A program made the translations under genes and the position numbers. DNA of 47,421 bases from an uncultured Eubacteriales bacterium. Its GTDB lineage: Bacteria > Bacillota > Clostridia > Christensenellales > CAG-138. Numbering within the stretch: the first letter of the stretch is position 1; the number at the start of each line of letters is the position of its first letter. Of this stretch, positions 15,582-24,053 are shown piece after piece. Under the pieces are notes generated by a model. It had not been told where the DNA came from. It saw nothing but the letters and a program-made list of their open reading frames with translations, and did not search any database. The stretch is from NCBI GenBank assembly GCA_902802575.1, contig CADCMN010000005.1, positions 1 through 47,421 on the forward strand. The letters run 5' to 3'.

Positions 15582-16396
15582 CGCTTTCCTTGGAAATCAT
15601 CCTCTTCTATGGGGTCCTGGGCCTGTATTTTGGGGCCATGGTCCTCTACTTTCTCTTCGTGGCCGCCAAACGGGAGCGGCTCGGAAAGGCGGCTGTGAAC
15701 GTCCAGACGGTGGGCTTGCTGCTGCACACGGCGGCCATCGTCCTTCGAGGCATCGTGGCCGGACGGCTGCCGCTGACCAACCAGTATGAATTTGCCTCCG
15801 CCTTCAGCTGGGGCCTGTGTCTGGTGAGCCTGCTGTTCATCCTGAAGTTCAGGTTCACCCTGCTGGGCGCCTTCTCCGCGCCGATCACCTTTATCATCAT
15901 CGGCTATGCGGCCCTGCAGTCCAAGGAGATCCGGTCCCTGATGCCGGCGCTGCAATCCAACTGGCTGGGGTTCCACGTGTCCACGGCCATCATCGCCTAC
16001 GGCGCCTTCGGCGTCTCCTGCGTGCTGGGGATCATCTTCCTGCTGCGGGATAAAATGAAGGAAAGCGGCTTCCTGGATCAGCATATCCCCAGTCGTGAAA
16101 AGCTGGACATGCTGAGCTATCGGAGCGTCAGCCTGGGCCTCCTGTTCCTCACCTTCACCATCGTCACCGGCGCCATCTGGGCCGAGCGAGCCTGGGGCAG
16201 CTACTGGTCCTGGGACCCCAAGGAGACCTGGTCCTTGGTGACCTGGCTGGTCTACGCCACGTACCTTCATCTGCGCATCCGCCGGGGCTGGCAGGGCAAA
16301 TCCGCCGCCATCTTCGCCGTGGCGGGCTTCGCGTGCGTGATCTTCACCTACATCGGCGTGAACACCCTCCTGCCCGGGGTGCACAGCTATAAATAA
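15578..16396 (+). CDS. ccsA: Cytochrome c biogenesis protein CcsA/ResC
   Basis: 272 aa polytopic membrane protein with about eight helices. The Trp-rich haem-handling motif WGSYWSWDPKETW lies in the last third, flanked by conserved histidines. It completes the System II haem lyase with ResB and is translationally coupled to it (ATGA, SD AAAGGAG). It ends the rnf-nrfA-res block. Confidence 0.93.
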   Translation: MTLSLEIILFYGVLGLYFGAMVLYFLFVAAKRERLGKAAVNVQTVGLLLHTAAIVLRGIVAGRLPLTNQYEFASAFSWGLCLVSLLFILKFRFTLLGAFSAPITFIIIGYAALQSKEIRSLMPALQSNWLGFHVSTAIIAYGAFGVSCVLGIIFLLRDKMKESGFLDQHIPSREKLDMLSYRSVSLGLLFLTFTIVTGAIWAERAWGSYWSWDPKETWSLVTWLVYATYLHLRIRRGWQGKSAAIFAVAGFACVIFTYIGVNTLLPGVHSYK

Positions 16397-16399
16397 TGT

Positions 16400-16554
16400 T
16401 TGTTTTGCCGCTTTTTCTCTTTCTGCAATGAAAAAAAGCGGCGGAAAAAGAGATGTTTGAGAAGAATAACGGGAAGTACCGCACAGCCGATACTTCCCAT
16501 TTGTGTTCTGTTGGGGTCCTTGTCTTACCGGGAAAAAGGCCGGCTGCTTTCAAT
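16400..16554 (+). repeat. Intergenic repeat, copy 2 (downstream of ccsA)
   Basis: Second copy of the element at 14104-14256, in the same orientation. The first 24 bases, TTTTGCCGCTTTTTCTCTTT plus CTGCA and A, are identical; the rest is diverged but retains the terminal GGGAAAAAGG...CTTTCAAT block. It contains CCGCTTTTT/AAAAAGCGG and a perfect 8-bp hairpin GGGAAGTA (16471-16478) with TACTTCCC (16491-16498), which may terminate transcription between the convergent ccsA and MFS genes. Confidence 0.6.
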
Positions 16555-17710
16555 CCTTCCTTGCCAAACGGAACGCTCGCTCCGCCATGCAGATCATCAG
16601 CAGGCCGAAGCAGCCCACGTACACCGGCAGGAGCCAAAGGCCCAGCCGGGCGGAGAGTATGCCGAAGAGGGGCGGGGCGAAGGTGGAACCCACGTAGGCG
16701 CTGGCCATCTGGACACCGATGATGGCCTGGGAGTTCTCTGCCCCGAAGTTCGCCGGCGTGGCATGGATGATGCTGGGGTAGACGGGCGCGCACCCCAGGC
16801 CCAGGATCACGCAGCCCAGGAGCGCCGCGGCCTCCGGCAGGCCTGGAACCAGGAGCAGCAGCACGCCCAAAAACAGGATGGCCGTGCCCAGGCGGATCAT
16901 ACGCCGGTCCCCCAGCCGGTTGGAGACGAACCCCGCCAGGAACCGGCCCGCGGTGATGCCGATGAAGAACAGAGACGCAAAGGCCGCCGCCCGCTCCGGG
17001 CTCACGCCCCGGGTGGCGATGAGGTAGGAGGCGGTCCAGAGTATGCAGGTGCTTTCCAGGGCGCAATAGCCGCAAAAGCCCAGCAGGAGTTGGGGCACGC
17101 CCCGGATCTTCAGCGCGCCTCGGAGCCCCAGTATCCTGCCTCCCTTCTCCTTCCGATCCCCAGCCCCGTGGACCTTCCACAGCGGCAGGGTCAGGGCGAT
17201 GACGGCGGCGATGACCAGCTGGATGGCTCCCACCGCCCGATACCCCATCTGCCAGACGGCCCGGGTCAGGGCCAGGCTCATGATATAGGGGCTGACGATG
17301 GTGCCCACGCCCCAGAAGCAGTGGAGCCAGCTCATGTGCCGGGAGGAGTAGTGAAGGGCCACATAGTTGTTGAGGGCCGCGTCGATGGACCCGGCGCCCA
17401 GGCCGTAGGGCACGGCCCATAGGCATATCATCCAAAAACGAGCGGAGAGGGAAAAGCCCACTAGCGCAAGAGCCGTCAGCAGCACGGAGAAGAGGGTCAC
17501 GTACTTGGTGCCCAGACGCTTCGTCAGCCGCTCGGAGAGGAGGCTGGAGGCGACCGTCCCGGCGGAGATGATCACGGACACGAACCCAGCGTAGGACAGG
17601 GGCACGCCGAAATAGCCGTGCATCACGGGCCAGCCCGCCCCCAACAGGGAGTCGGGCAAGCCCAGGCTGACGAAGGCAAGATAGATGATGGCCAGCAGCA
17701 ATGAAGCCAT
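16550..17710 (-). CDS. MFS transporter
   Basis: 386 aa with about 12 hydrophobic helices, starting MASLLLAIIYLAFVSLGLPD, which resembles the FucP-like/YbjJ-like branch of the major facilitator superfamily. The loop SERLTKRLGTKYV between helices 2 and 3 matches the MFS signature. Substrate is not evident. It is the last gene of a minus-strand operon after GH3 and an ArsB/CitT-type permease, 30 bases from the latter; SD AAAGGACGG precedes ATG. Confidence 0.85.
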   Translation of the reverse strand: MASLLLAIIYLAFVSLGLPDSLLGAGWPVMHGYFGVPLSYAGFVSVIISAGTVASSLLSERLTKRLGTKYVTLFSVLLTALALVGFSLSARFWMICLWAVPYGLGAGSIDAALNNYVALHYSSRHMSWLHCFWGVGTIVSPYIMSLALTRAVWQMGYRAVGAIQLVIAAVIALTLPLWKVHGAGDRKEKGGRILGLRGALKIRGVPQLLLGFCGYCALESTCILWTASYLIATRGVSPERAAAFASLFFIGITAGRFLAGFVSNRLGDRRMIRLGTAILFLGVLLLLVPGLPEAAALLGCVILGLGCAPVYPSIIHATPANFGAENSQAIIGVQMASAYVGSTFAPPLFGILSARLGLWLLPVYVGCFGLLMICMAERAFRLARKD

Positions 17711-17740
17711 ACGGTACCGTCCTTTTGCTCAAGCAGACGT

Positions 17741-18880
17741 TCAGAAGAAGGGCCAGAAGCTCAACAGGTATCCGGGGACCACCACGACCAGGAAGAAGGC
17801 CCAGCTCACCAACGTGAAGGTCCGGATAAACGCCCAGCCCCGGCCGGGGTATTCCCTGACGTAGATGCGGTAGTTGATGACGGAGGCCAGCGACCCGATC
17901 AGGGAGCAGAGGCCCGCTGTGTCGAGGCCGTAGATGAGGCCCGCAAAATTCTCCGTGAAGGGATAGAGGACGATGCCGGCGGGCACGTTGGAGATGAGCT
18001 GGCTAAGGCCGATGGCCCACCAGTACTCCCGGCCCGCCACGGCCCGCTGCAGGAAGGCGCCGATGCGCTCGTTGGCGGCGATGGAGGAGGAGAACACGAA
18101 GAAGCACAAAAAGGTCACCAGCAGCACATAGTCCACCTGCAAAAGGAGCTTCCGATCCACCGCCAGGATGCCCAGGAGCACCGCCATCACCGCCAGAGGC
18201 CAGAGGCCGGTGCGGGTCACGATGACGACGATGACGAGCAGAAACAGGGCCAGGTACACGATCCTGCGCTTCCTCCCCTCCGGCTTCCAGGGGGCCAGGG
18301 CCGCTTCGGCAGCGATCCGTTCCCGCGGGTCCTTCCGGTAGAGGACGAGGACGAAGACGACGAGAAGCGCCGCCGACATGGCGGCAAGGGGCAGCATATG
18401 CAGCAGGAACCGCCCCGGACCGACCCCGGATCGGCCGTAGAGGAACAGGTTTTGGGGGCTGCCGAAGGGGGTCAGGAGCGACCCGCGGACGGCGGCGATG
18501 TTCTCCATGGAGATGACGGGGAGGATGTACCGCTCCTTGCCGCCCTCCCGAAAGAGGAGGATGGTCACCGGCACGAAGATGATGAGGGACACGTCGTTGG
18601 TGACGAACATGGAGGAAAAGAACACCCCGAAGACCAAAAACAGGCTGAGGGCCGTCATGCGCTTCAGGTTGGCCGCGAGCGCCACCAGCGGCCGAAGCAC
18701 ATTCTCCCGCTTGAACCCCTCCAAAACGCACAGCATCATCAACAGCGTGCCCAGCGTCCGCCAGTCGATGTCGCTGAGCAGCCGCTTCGTGGGCGGGGTG
18801 ATCATGAGGGCTATCGCCGCCGCCAGCAATGACACGGTGAGCATGGGCTCTTTCTTCAAAAACGTCAGGACTCTTTGCAT
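17741..18880 (-). CDS. ArsB/CitT-type (IT superfamily) anion permease
   Basis: 379 aa with about ten membrane helices. The two related halves carry FVTNDVSLIIFVP and ISNVPAGIVLYPF, and GSPQNLFLYG, all typical of the ion transporter superfamily (ArsB, CitMHS, SLC13, NhaD). Such carriers move anions, often organic acids or arsenite, across the cytoplasmic membrane. No arsenic genes are nearby, so an organic anion is more likely. The gene starts 20 bases after the GH3 stop, and SD GGGGAG is close to ATG. Confidence 0.8.
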   Translation of the reverse strand: MQRVLTFLKKEPMLTVSLLAAAIALMITPPTKRLLSDIDWRTLGTLLMMLCVLEGFKRENVLRPLVALAANLKRMTALSLFLVFGVFFSSMFVTNDVSLIIFVPVTILLFREGGKERYILPVISMENIAAVRGSLLTPFGSPQNLFLYGRSGVGPGRFLLHMLPLAAMSAALLVVFVLVLYRKDPRERIAAEAALAPWKPEGRKRRIVYLALFLLVIVVIVTRTGLWPLAVMAVLLGILAVDRKLLLQVDYVLLVTFLCFFVFSSSIAANERIGAFLQRAVAGREYWWAIGLSQLISNVPAGIVLYPFTENFAGLIYGLDTAGLCSLIGSLASVINYRIYVREYPGRGWAFIRTFTLVSWAFFLVVVVPGYLLSFWPFF

Positions 18881-18900
18881 GGCTCCCCTTTCCCCTCGCC

Positions 18901-21351
18901 TCAGCGGCGGTCCGCTCCCGTCAGCTCCCGAGCCAACCGACAGAGGCGGGAGACGTTTATCAGCAGCTGCTCCCGGCTGAGACGGCCGTCCCGCAGAGCC
19001 TTGAGGATGTCAGCATAGTCCCCCCTGCAGCCGGGCATGAACAGATCGCCGCCGGCCGCCGCCACCTTGTGGGGTTTGGTGGCAGGGTGCTTGTTCGTTT
19101 TGCTGTCCATGAAGGCCAGGACCCAGTCGGTCATGACGACGCCTTCAAAGCCGAACTCCCGGCGCAGGATGTTGTCGATCAGATCCCGGCTCTGGGCCGT
19201 ATGAACGCCGTCGATCAGGTTATAGGAGGTCATGAGGGCCTTGGGCTGGCTCTCCCGGACGGCGATGCCGAAGCCCTTGAGATAGATCTCCCGAAGGGCT
19301 CGTTGGGACACCCAGCTGCTGTTGCCGTAGCGGTTATATTCCTGGTTGTTGGCGGCGAAATGCTTGATCGTCGTCCCCCGGCCGGGATGGGCCTGGACGC
19401 CCTTCGTCAGGGCCGCCGCCATCTTGCCGCCGATCAGGGGATCCTCGGAGAAGTATTCGAAATTCCGGCCGCAGCGGATGGACCGATGGATGTTCAGGGC
19501 CGGAGCCAGCCACAGATGGACGCCGAAGCGCTCCATCTCGTCCCCCACCATGTCGCCGCATTTTTGGGCGAAGGCCACGTCCCAGCTCTGGGCGATGGCC
19601 GTGCCGATGGGGATGGCGGTGCAGTACTGCTCCTCTATATCGGCTCCCTGGGGCGGTTTCTTCTTTCCCGCCACCAGCTCGGCAAAAAACTTCACCACAG
19701 GGCCCATCAGGTCCGTGACGCTCTCGGGCATGGTGCTTTGGCCCACGGCGTGGGCCCCGCCCTGCTTGTCCCGATAAAACTGCCTGGCCAGGCGCAGGCC
19801 CGCCGGGCCGTCGGCCATCACCAGGGGCGGGATGTCCGCGTCCTTCAGCCGAGAGGTGGTCTCCCCCGCCGCCCCGGCCACATGGACGCCGGAATCGCCG
19901 ATGGGCAATATGGCGGCGATGCCCGAAGCGAAAGCCCCCACGTTGGCGTAGATGAGCTGCTCGTCGCTGAGGCTCCTCAGAGCTTCCTCCACGGGATAGG
20001 TCCTCTCCTCCGGCACGGTCCGCGTCTCAAAATCGTCCGTCCGCCCCACTGTCAGCACGGGCAGGCCCTGGGGCAAAGCCTCTCGCCTCCGGGGCTCAGG
20101 CCGCCAATCCTCAAAGCCCGGCGCCTCGAAATCCCGGCAGGGGACGGTCCGCAGCGTCACGATCTCCTCCGGCAGCCGCAGGACGGCCGCAGGCCGGGCG
20201 CTGTCGCTGCCGTTGCCCACGTTCAGCACATAGTCCCCCGCAAACAGCACATAGGCGGCGCGGGCCGTGTCATAGGCGGCAACGTCCCTGAGGTCGAAGG
20301 CGGCTTCCACCGTCTCCTCTGCTCCGGGCGGCAGCAGCTTCGTCTTGGCGAAGGCCGCCAGCTCCTGAGGAGGCCGGTCCAGGGAGCCCTTGGGGGCGCT
20401 CACATAGACCTGGACCACCTCCCGGCCCGCCCGATCGCCGATGTTTTTCACCCGTACCCGGCAGGCAACCGCGGCGCCGGTCAGGGTCGTTTCCACCGGC
20501 TCCAGCTCAAAGCTCGTATAGGACAGGCCGAAGCCGAAGGGGAACAGGGGCCGGACCCCCGCCGCCTGAAAATAGCGGTAGCCCACATAGACGCCCTCCC
20601 GGTATTCCGTGTCGTCGTGGTCTCCAAAGGTGCCCATGGCGGGATAATCCGCCCAGCGGGCCCAGGTGGTGGCGAGCTTGCCGCTGGGATTGGCCCGGCC
20701 CAGCAGGATGTCCGCCAGGGCCGCCCCCGTCTCTACCCCCAGCTGGGAGAGGAGCAGGATGTTCCCCACCGCCAGCACGGGCGAAAGGTCCACCGGCCCG
20801 CCCACGTTCAGCACCAGCATGAACCGGGAAAACTTATCGTTCAGGGCCAAAATGTCCCGGATCTCCGAGGCGGTCAGGAGGATGTCCCCCGGCACCGGAT
20901 CCCTGTCGCTCCCCTCGCCGGAGTTCCGGGAGAGGACGTAGACGGCCGCGTCTCCCGCTCCGTCCAGGGGCAGATCGTATTCCGGCTCCGCCATGGTCTT
21001 GCCCATGCCGTAGGTGAACACATTGGTGTGATGGGCCCGGGCCTCCGCCCGCAGCCGCTTCAAAAAGGCCGCCTTCGCCGCGGCCCGGGCGGCGTCATAC
21101 CCATCGAGCCAGGCTTTGGTGGTCAGGGTGAAGCCTGCGTCGGCGAGCCCCTGCTCCACGGTGACGAAGAATCGGGAATTCACCTCCCCGGAGCCGGTGC
21201 CGCCCTTGACGGTCCGCCGCACGCCGTTGCCGTAGGCCGCCAGGGCGCAGGGCGCCGCCAGGGGGAAGGCGCCGTCGGTTTTCAACAGCACCGCGCAATC
21301 GGCCAGATACCCTCGCAGGGTCTCCAAATGCTCCCGTTCATAGGCTTCCAT
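18901..21351 (-). CDS. Glycoside hydrolase family 3 (domain order permuted)
   Basis: 816 aa, cytoplasmic (no signal peptide). The N-terminal half holds what is usually the C-terminal part of GH3: the alpha/beta sandwich domain (~1-270) and a fibronectin-III-like domain (~275-385). The catalytic TIM barrel is at ~480-816, with RCGRNFEYFSEDP, TTIKHFAANNQE, and GFEGVVMTDW, whose Asp742 is the expected nucleophile. Permuted GH3 enzymes are known from rumen Clostridia. Beta-glucosidase or a related exo-activity is likely. The start is supported by AAAGGAGGAAGG. It leads a three-gene operon with two transporters. Confidence 0.9.
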   Translation of the reverse strand: MEAYEREHLETLRGYLADCAVLLKTDGAFPLAAPCALAAYGNGVRRTVKGGTGSGEVNSRFFVTVEQGLADAGFTLTTKAWLDGYDAARAAAKAAFLKRLRAEARAHHTNVFTYGMGKTMAEPEYDLPLDGAGDAAVYVLSRNSGEGSDRDPVPGDILLTASEIRDILALNDKFSRFMLVLNVGGPVDLSPVLAVGNILLLSQLGVETGAALADILLGRANPSGKLATTWARWADYPAMGTFGDHDDTEYREGVYVGYRYFQAAGVRPLFPFGFGLSYTSFELEPVETTLTGAAVACRVRVKNIGDRAGREVVQVYVSAPKGSLDRPPQELAAFAKTKLLPPGAEETVEAAFDLRDVAAYDTARAAYVLFAGDYVLNVGNGSDSARPAAVLRLPEEIVTLRTVPCRDFEAPGFEDWRPEPRRREALPQGLPVLTVGRTDDFETRTVPEERTYPVEEALRSLSDEQLIYANVGAFASGIAAILPIGDSGVHVAGAAGETTSRLKDADIPPLVMADGPAGLRLARQFYRDKQGGAHAVGQSTMPESVTDLMGPVVKFFAELVAGKKKPPQGADIEEQYCTAIPIGTAIAQSWDVAFAQKCGDMVGDEMERFGVHLWLAPALNIHRSIRCGRNFEYFSEDPLIGGKMAAALTKGVQAHPGRGTTIKHFAANNQEYNRYGNSSWVSQRALREIYLKGFGIAVRESQPKALMTSYNLIDGVHTAQSRDLIDNILRREFGFEGVVMTDWVLAFMDSKTNKHPATKPHKVAAAGGDLFMPGCRGDYADILKALRDGRLSREQLLINVSRLCRLARELTGADRR

Positions 21352-21383
21352 GATCCCTTCCTCCTTTGGCTCTCTTTGTCTTC

Positions 21384-21421
21384 AGTATATAGGAAAAGTC
21401 CCTGCCGCACAAGGACTTTCC
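21384..21421 (-). promoter_or_regulatory. Promoter with overlapping hairpin upstream of GH3
   Basis: On the minus strand TTGTGC (21412-21407) and TATACT (21389-21384) are 17 bases apart. The interval also holds an inverted repeat, GGAAAAGTCC (21392-21401) with GGACTTTCC (21413-21421), with one bulged base. It could be an operator for the GH3 operon or the terminator of psd, which ends at 21439. Confidence 0.5.
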
Positions 21422-21438
21422 ATGGTCGTCTGTTTCGA

Positions 21439-22263
21439 TCATTCCGCCGTGGCCACCCACTGGCCTTGGGCCACCCGCCGCTCCCGCTCCGTGTCCAGGA
21501 CGTCCGCCAGTGACGGGATCAGCCGGACCCGATCCTTTTCCAGCAGCAGGACGATGGTGGAACCGCACAGATCAAAATACCCCTTCTCCTGGCCCCGGCG
21601 CATAGGGCCGGCGGGGGCGTTGACGATGCCGCCCACCACCAGGGCGCCGATCTCGGTCTGGATTACGGGGCCGAAGTGATCCGTGTCCAGCAAACACCAG
21701 CTCCTTCGGTTCAACGTGAAGACGGGATAGTGCTCCAGGACGATGGGCTGGACGCTGTGAAGCTGCCCCTCGATGAAATGGTTGGGGCCCTGGACGCCGT
21801 CGTCGATATAACAATAGTGGTGATAGTCCGAGGCGCAAAGGCGAAAGACGAGGCACAGCCCGCCCTCGCAGTTTTGGGCCAGCGCTTCGTCCCCCAGCAG
21901 ATCCCGGATCCGATAGCGGGAGCCCTTGATGGCGAAGGCGCTGTCCTTGGAGACGGTATAGGCGCTGAGCCAGCCGTCCGAGGGGCTGATGAGATGGGAA
22001 GGCTCCCCGTCCAAGGGCAGGGGCGTCCGCCCTCGGAGAAAGAAATCCCGATAGGTGGGAAACGTCTGCAACGCCTCCTCGGGCAGGGGGATGCCGTTCT
22101 TTTTCGCGAACCGGCGGATATAGGGTTTCGACAGGCGGGATCTGAGATACCACACCGCCAACCGATCAAGATGGAGCTTTTGAACGGCCTTCAGCAGGCC
22201 CCGGCCCAGGGCCGTGCCGTAGAGGAAGCGGACGGCGCCGTCGTTTTCAGGCGTTTGCGTCAT
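21439..22263 (-). CDS. psd: Phosphatidylserine decarboxylase proenzyme
   Basis: 274 aa. It decarboxylates phosphatidylserine to phosphatidylethanolamine at the membrane after self-cleavage, which creates a pyruvoyl group. The cleavage motif GST is at 234-236 (DLCGSTIVLL), so Ser235 becomes the pyruvoyl. SPSDGW (93-98) holds the expected catalytic Asp96 and YHHYC (147-151) the histidine. Length fits the Gram-positive form. It overlaps the end of the PssA gene by 17 bases, so the two successive enzymes are co-transcribed. Confidence 0.92.
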   Translation of the reverse strand: MTQTPENDGAVRFLYGTALGRGLLKAVQKLHLDRLAVWYLRSRLSKPYIRRFAKKNGIPLPEEALQTFPTYRDFFLRGRTPLPLDGEPSHLISPSDGWLSAYTVSKDSAFAIKGSRYRIRDLLGDEALAQNCEGGLCLVFRLCASDYHHYCYIDDGVQGPNHFIEGQLHSVQPIVLEHYPVFTLNRRSWCLLDTDHFGPVIQTEIGALVVGGIVNAPAGPMRRGQEKGYFDLCGSTIVLLLEKDRVRLIPSLADVLDTERERRVAQGQWVATAE

Positions 22264-22876
22264 TGCCTTTGCGCTCCTTCCGCCTTAGACGGCGGGACCC
22301 CCGCAGCTTCGGCTTGCGGCGCACGGACAGGGAAGGCTTGCGGATGGAGAAGGGCGTCAAGAAGGCCGCCGCCACCAGCAGCAGGACAAAGATCGACAGA
22401 ATACTGATGGGCCAGCAGAACAGAATGCAGAGGCCGTAGAGCAGCGGAAAGACCGCCGCCGCGCTGGTCACGGGGAGCCCCAGATAGACCTTTCGCCGGC
22501 CCGTGTCGAAGTCCTGTCTGGCCTCCTCGTCCACGTTGAACCAGGCCAGGCGGATGAGGGCGCAGAGCACATAGGCCCCGCAGGCCACGGCCCGGAGCCA
22601 GCCCCGGCCCAGGGTATAGACGATCACGGCGGGCAGCACGCCGAAGCAGACCAGGTCGCTGAGGGAGTCGATCTGGATGCCGAACCGCTTTTCGCTGCGG
22701 GTGCGGTCCTTCTTGGTGGAGGCCACCTTCCCGTCGAACACGTCGCAGATCCCCGCCAGAATGAGGCAGTTGAGGGCCCACGCTGCGTTCCCTTCGAGGG
22801 CGCACAGGATGCCCGCAAAGCCGGACAGAAAGCCGATATAGGTGAGGATCACCGTGTAATTATAGATACCGAGCAT
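22247..22876 (-). CDS. pssA: CDP-diacylglycerol-serine O-phosphatidyltransferase
   Basis: 209 aa from ATG 22876, chosen because MLGIYNYTVILTYIG is the usual family start and GAAGGGG lies upstream; a TTG at 22897 is the alternative. The CDP-alcohol phosphatidyltransferase signature is present as CDVFDGKVAS followed by FGIQIDSLSD, with the Asp residues that bind metal and CDP. Five to six membrane helices follow and the C-terminus is strongly basic. It makes phosphatidylserine for the Psd enzyme encoded immediately downstream. Confidence 0.9.
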   Translation of the reverse strand: MLGIYNYTVILTYIGFLSGFAGILCALEGNAAWALNCLILAGICDVFDGKVASTKKDRTRSEKRFGIQIDSLSDLVCFGVLPAVIVYTLGRGWLRAVACGAYVLCALIRLAWFNVDEEARQDFDTGRRKVYLGLPVTSAAAVFPLLYGLCILFCWPISILSIFVLLLVAAAFLTPFSIRKPSLSVRRKPKLRGSRRLRRKERKGNDANA

Positions 22877-22903
22877 GATGCAATCGATCCCCTTCAAAAA
22901 AAC

Positions 22904-22963
22904 TTGACAACAGTATATACACCCGAAGGCATTTTGTCCAGAAAAAAGGCGGCGTTTGTCAAA
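22904..22963 (-). promoter_or_regulatory. Promoter of pssA-psd
   Basis: On the minus strand TGGACA (22940-22935) and TATACT (22917-22912) are 17 bases apart. The promoter is bracketed by an inverted repeat, TTGACAA (22904-22910) and TTGTCAA (22956-22962), which could be an operator. Confidence 0.55.
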
Positions 22964-22987
22964 TACCGGAAGGTGATCCCTGTTGGA

Positions 22988-24034
22988 TCAAGACGCAATC
23001 AGGTACTGCCGCAGGGCGGGCAGCCATGCAAGAGCGTCCCGGCGGCCCTCACAATAGAGGTCGTACAGCTTCTGCACGTCCCCCTCCATGCGGCCCACCC
23101 GGATGGGCCGGGAGGGGCAGATGTGCAGCAGCCGCCCCCGGCGATCCAGCTCATCCAGCTCGTCGCACTGGGCGTTGTAGCGGGAGCCATTCTCGTTCAG
23201 GGCCCTGGCCAGGGCCGGGTACCGCCGGTAAATGCGGTTCACCGCGCCCTCCTCCCGGCGGACCAACGTCTCGGTGACGGCGGGATAGGCCCGATACACC
23301 CGGCTTGCCCCGGGAAGCCTGCGCTTCACATACGATTCCGCCAGCGCGTCCGCCCGGCGCACCATGCGGTTTTCGTCCCGATAGGCTTTGTCCCGGGTGC
23401 GCAGGACCACGATCTTCTCGTACCCCTGGTCAAGGGCCCACCGGTAGGGGATGGCGCAGGCGCAGCCCCCATCGAGATAGGGCGCGCCGTCGATCATGAC
23501 CACGGGCGAAAGGAAGGGCATGGTGGCGGAGGCCCGGGCGGCCAGGAGGATGTCGCCGCACTTCCCCTTCTCAAAGTAAGTGGCCGCCCCCGTCTCGCAG
23601 TTCGTCGCCACGGCCACGAACCGCCGTTCGGGCCGATCGAACCGTTCCCGATCCAGAGGCTCCAGGATGCCCCGATCCTCCGTGAGGAAGCCCACATCCA
23701 AAAGGCTGTGGCTGTGGAGCATGGATTTTGCGCCGATATACCGGCTGTCGTGGCGAAAGGCGATGTTGGTGCGGGCGGACCGGCCGATCTGCCCCGCCAC
23801 ATAGTTGACCCCGGCCAACGCCCCGGCGGACACGCCGATGACGCAGCTCAGATTGAGGCCGTGCTCCATCATCACATCCAGGAATCCCTGGGTGTGCAAT
23901 CCCCGGAAGGCCCCGCCCTCCACCACCAGGCAGCCCTTCGCCAGCCCCTCCGGGGCCCGGCCCCGGGGGATGCCCGCCAGGATCTCGTCCAGGCTGGGCC
24001 CGCCCGGCAGTATGTGTTCGATGGGTAATTTCAT
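22988..24034 (-). CDS. Patatin-like phospholipase
   Basis: 348 aa. The patatin Ser-Asp dyad is clear: glycine-rich oxyanion loop VVEGGAFRGLHTQG (37-50), nucleophile elbow GVSAG with Ser69, and DGG with Asp188. The last ~80 residues match the extension common in bacterial patatin proteins of the YjjU/RssA type. No signal peptide; it probably cleaves membrane phospholipids from the cytoplasmic side. It lies just upstream of pssA-psd on the same strand and 19 bases downstream of the YdcF gene, so a link to membrane lipid turnover is reasonable. Confidence 0.88.
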   Translation of the reverse strand: MKLPIEHILPGGPSLDEILAGIPRGRAPEGLAKGCLVVEGGAFRGLHTQGFLDVMMEHGLNLSCVIGVSAGALAGVNYVAGQIGRSARTNIAFRHDSRYIGAKSMLHSHSLLDVGFLTEDRGILEPLDRERFDRPERRFVAVATNCETGAATYFEKGKCGDILLAARASATMPFLSPVVMIDGAPYLDGGCACAIPYRWALDQGYEKIVVLRTRDKAYRDENRMVRRADALAESYVKRRLPGASRVYRAYPAVTETLVRREEGAVNRIYRRYPALARALNENGSRYNAQCDELDELDRRGRLLHICPSRPIRVGRMEGDVQKLYDLYCEGRRDALAWLPALRQYLIAS

Positions 24035-24053
24035 GGACGTATGCTCTCTTCCC

